Of a DNA stretch of 64,000 nucleotides, positions 62,561-64,000 are shown in pieces. The stretch's first letter is position 1. Every line of letters begins with the position of its first letter. The position numbers and the translations under genes are program-made. The notes beneath the pieces are model-generated. The model had not been told where the DNA came from, ran no database searches, and saw only the letters and a list, made by a program, of their open reading frames with translations. The stretch comes from Brucella rhizosphaerae (GTDB lineage: Bacteria > Pseudomonadota > Alphaproteobacteria > Rhizobiales > Rhizobiaceae). Location: the NCBI RefSeq assembly GCF_002252475.1, contig NZ_NNRK01000034.1, positions 682,001-746,000 on the forward strand, in the 5' to 3' direction.

Positions 62561-63174
62561 TGATCAATCGTCGTCAGATGCTGGCAGCTACTGCAGCTGG
62601 TGCCGCAACAATTGCCATTTCTGGCGGCGACAGCTTCGCCCAGCGTGTGCCGACCGTTGCCGATGTCCTTTATGACAAGGAAATCCCGGTTCTCGGCAAT
62701 CCAAATGGCGATGTCACCATCGTTGAATATTTCGACTATCAGTGCCCTTACTGCAAAAAGGGCCATGCTGAACTGATGCGGGTTGTCGAGAAAGACGGCA
62801 AGGTGCGGCTGGTGTTGAAGGACTGGATCATTTTTGGTGACAACTCTGCCTATCCGGCGCGGCTGGTGCTGGCAGCTGAAAAGTCTGGCGAGTATGTCAA
62901 GGCGATGGAAGCCATGATGGTAACACCGGGCCGTCTGACCAAAGACCAGACAGATGCAGCACTTAAGAAAGCTGGTCTTGATCCGAAAAAGCTTGAAGCG
63001 GCTTACAAAGCTGACGCTGCACGGATCAACAGCATTCTTGAGCGCAATATGGATCAGGGTGAAGCCTTCAATTTTGGTGGCACACCGTCCTTCGTGATAG
63101 GCACCAGACTTTATGGCGGCGTGATGAAAGAGCAGGACCTGATCGAAGCGATCAAGGAAGCGCGCAAGGCTTAG
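62560..63174 (+). CDS. DsbA-family periplasmic thiol oxidoreductase
   Basis: This 204-residue protein begins INRRQMLAATAAGAATIAIS, a signal peptide with RR-Q-M, possibly Tat-type. The mature part is a DsbA/BdbD-like thioredoxin domain with the active site FDYQCPYCKKGH, and the cis-proline loop is in GGTPSFVIGTRLYGG. It resembles the DsbA-like proteins that accompany YkuD enzymes. It is translationally coupled to the L,D-transpeptidase (TAATG) and lies downstream of dsbD, suggesting a periplasmic redox unit. A RIME-like element begins at its stop. Confidence 0.9.
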   Translation: MINRRQMLAATAAGAATIAISGGDSFAQRVPTVADVLYDKEIPVLGNPNGDVTIVEYFDYQCPYCKKGHAELMRVVEKDGKVRLVLKDWIIFGDNSAYPARLVLAAEKSGEYVKAMEAMMVTPGRLTKDQTDAALKKAGLDPKKLEAAYKADAARINSILERNMDQGEAFNFGGTPSFVIGTRLYGGVMKEQDLIEAIKEARKA

Positions 63175-63274
63175 AGCATAATCCGACCGGAGTGAAACGA
63201 GGGTCGATAAGATTATGCTTCAAAAAAAAGGATTTAGAGCGCCGATCCGATTCAATCAGATCAAAACGCGCTCT
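63175..63274. repeat. RIME-like element abutting the DsbA-like gene
   Basis: AGCATAATCCGACCGGAGTGAAACGAGGGTCG...GATTATGCTTC forms the first palindrome, and GAGCGCCGATCCGATTCAATCAGATCAAAACGCGCTC the second. It starts immediately after the stop codon TAG. Confidence 0.72.
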
Positions 63275-63365
63275 GAACCGCTGTTGAAAATTTGAAAGCA
63301 AGCAGCGGAGTGTTGTCAGTCTTGTCTGGGGTTAGATTTCCTTCATAGTAAGAAGGACAACGGAC

Positions 63366-64000
63366 ATGAACCTGATGACACTCACTCCAATGAGCAGCAA
63401 TGACACTGATGAATGCCGCTGGCAGAAAGTGCTGGCGCGCGACAAGGCATCAGATGGCGAATTCGTTTACGCTGTACGCACGACAGGCGTCTATTGCCGC
63501 CCGTCATGCCCGTCGCGTCGCGGCAAGCGCGAAAACGTGCAGTTTTTTGTTGCTTGCGAAGATGCCGAACATGCAGGCTTTCGCCCTTGCATGCGGTGCA
63601 AGCCGCATGTCGATGCGACGCTCGATGCGCAGAATAATGCACGTTATGCCGATATGGTTTCTACGGCCTGCCGCTTCATCGAAAGCGCCGACGAAGTTCC
63701 GGCTCTGGAAGATATTGCAAAGGCTGCAGGTGCCAGCCCTGCACACTTCCATCGCATCTTTAAAAGCTTTACTGGCCTGACGCCAAAAGCTTATGCCGAT
63801 GCCCATCGCGCAGAAAGAATGCGCGCTGCACTCAAAGCCAGCAACGCCCGCGTAACAGATGCGATCTACGAGGCAGGCTATAATTCCTCAAGCCGCTTTT
63901 ATGAGGCTTCGGATAAGATTCTTGGCATGAAGCCCAGGACTTATAAGTCTGGCGGTGAAAATGAGACCATCCGATTTGCCATTGGACAATCGGTACTCGG
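63366..64000 (+). CDS. ada: Ada regulator/O6-methylguanine methyltransferase, 3' end outside the window
   Basis: The frame starts MNLMTLTPMSSNDTDECRWQ and is open to the window edge. The N-terminal Ada domain has the zinc cysteines in RTTGVYCRPSCPSRRG (Cys44, Cys48) and GFRPCMRCKPH (Cys75, Cys78). Cys44 corresponds to Escherichia coli Cys38, which accepts methyl from phosphotriesters. It continues with an AraC-type helix-turn-helix (LEDIAKAAGASPAHFHRIFKSFTGLTPKAYADAHRAERMRAAL; VTDAIYEAGYNSSSRFYEASDKILGM). It then enters the linker (ENETIRFAIGQSVLG) before the methyltransferase domain. GAAGGACAACGG precedes the ATG. Confidence 0.93.
   Translation, partial: MNLMTLTPMSSNDTDECRWQKVLARDKASDGEFVYAVRTTGVYCRPSCPSRRGKRENVQFFVACEDAEHAGFRPCMRCKPHVDATLDAQNNARYADMVSTACRFIESADEVPALEDIAKAAGASPAHFHRIFKSFTGLTPKAYADAHRAERMRAALKASNARVTDAIYEAGYNSSSRFYEASDKILGMKPRTYKSGGENETIRFAIGQSVL

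Overview
This window is chromosomal DNA from an alphaproteobacterium of the order Rhizobiales, most likely Brucellaceae (environmental Brucella, formerly Ochrobactrum). I infer this from a two-chain Omp2-type porin, IalB, Irr, a DUF1127 mini-protein, an αr14-type small RNA, an alphaproteobacterial 5-aminolevulinate synthase and RIME-like intergenic palindromes. I see no rRNA, tRNA, insertion sequence, prophage or CRISPR array. About 60 protein genes fill the window, in short operons on both strands.

Layout. 0.2-4.5 kb: proline iminopeptidase, MscL, an aminotransferase and hemA, the last behind an FNR/FixK-type box. 4.7-6.8 kb: a minus-strand surface-glycan module (NodB-like deacetylase, GT25-like and GT29-like transferases). 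7-10 kb: a DUF1127 protein, a small unknown, a LysR regulator divergent from lrgAB, and a three-hairpin small RNA with a CCTCCTCCC motif in each loop. 10-14 kb: a fused dioxygenase-hydrolase (MhqO-MhqD-like) facing a second MhqO-like dioxygenase, and a DUF900 lipoprotein hydrolase. 14.4-17.1 kb: panC-panB, a TetR regulator and a STAS-like unknown. 17.2-22.3 kb: an 8-copy heptanucleotide repeat, CatB acetyltransferase, a periplasmic hydrolase, ferredoxin-NADP reductase and an MFS pump. 22.7-28.2 kb: carboxynorspermidine decarboxylase and synthase, a proline-racemase-family enzyme with unusual catalytic residues, and a MATE pump. 28.4-30.7 kb: IalB and the porin.

31.2-48.8 kb is the main functional block: purine catabolism through to central carbon. 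Guanine deaminase, XdhABC, the cytochrome-linked urate oxidase PuuD, UraH, a PuuE-UraD fusion and ureidoglycine aminohydrolase take guanine to ureidoglycolate. Gcl, Hyi, GlxR and glycerate 2-kinase then take glyoxylate to 2-phosphoglycerate. A LysR and an IclR regulator sit divergently next to puuD and gcl. Allantoate amidohydrolase and the ureidoglycolate-cleaving enzyme are not in the window.

48.7-57.6 kb holds the complete cbb3 oxidase cluster ccoNOQP-ccoGHIS on the minus strand, with an FNR/FixK box upstream of ccoN and irr next to it. 57.7-63.2 kb holds a QseBC/PmrAB-like two-component pair divergent from dsbD, sharing an intergenic CTTAAG-N5-CTTAAG box, followed by an L,D-transpeptidase and a DsbA-like protein. 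The window ends inside ada.

RIME-like palindromic repeats recur between genes, several abutting stop codons. The most unusual items are the anti-Shine-Dalgarno-like small RNA, the MhqO-MhqD fusion, the racemase-family active site, the PmrA/QseB-type box and the heptanucleotide array.
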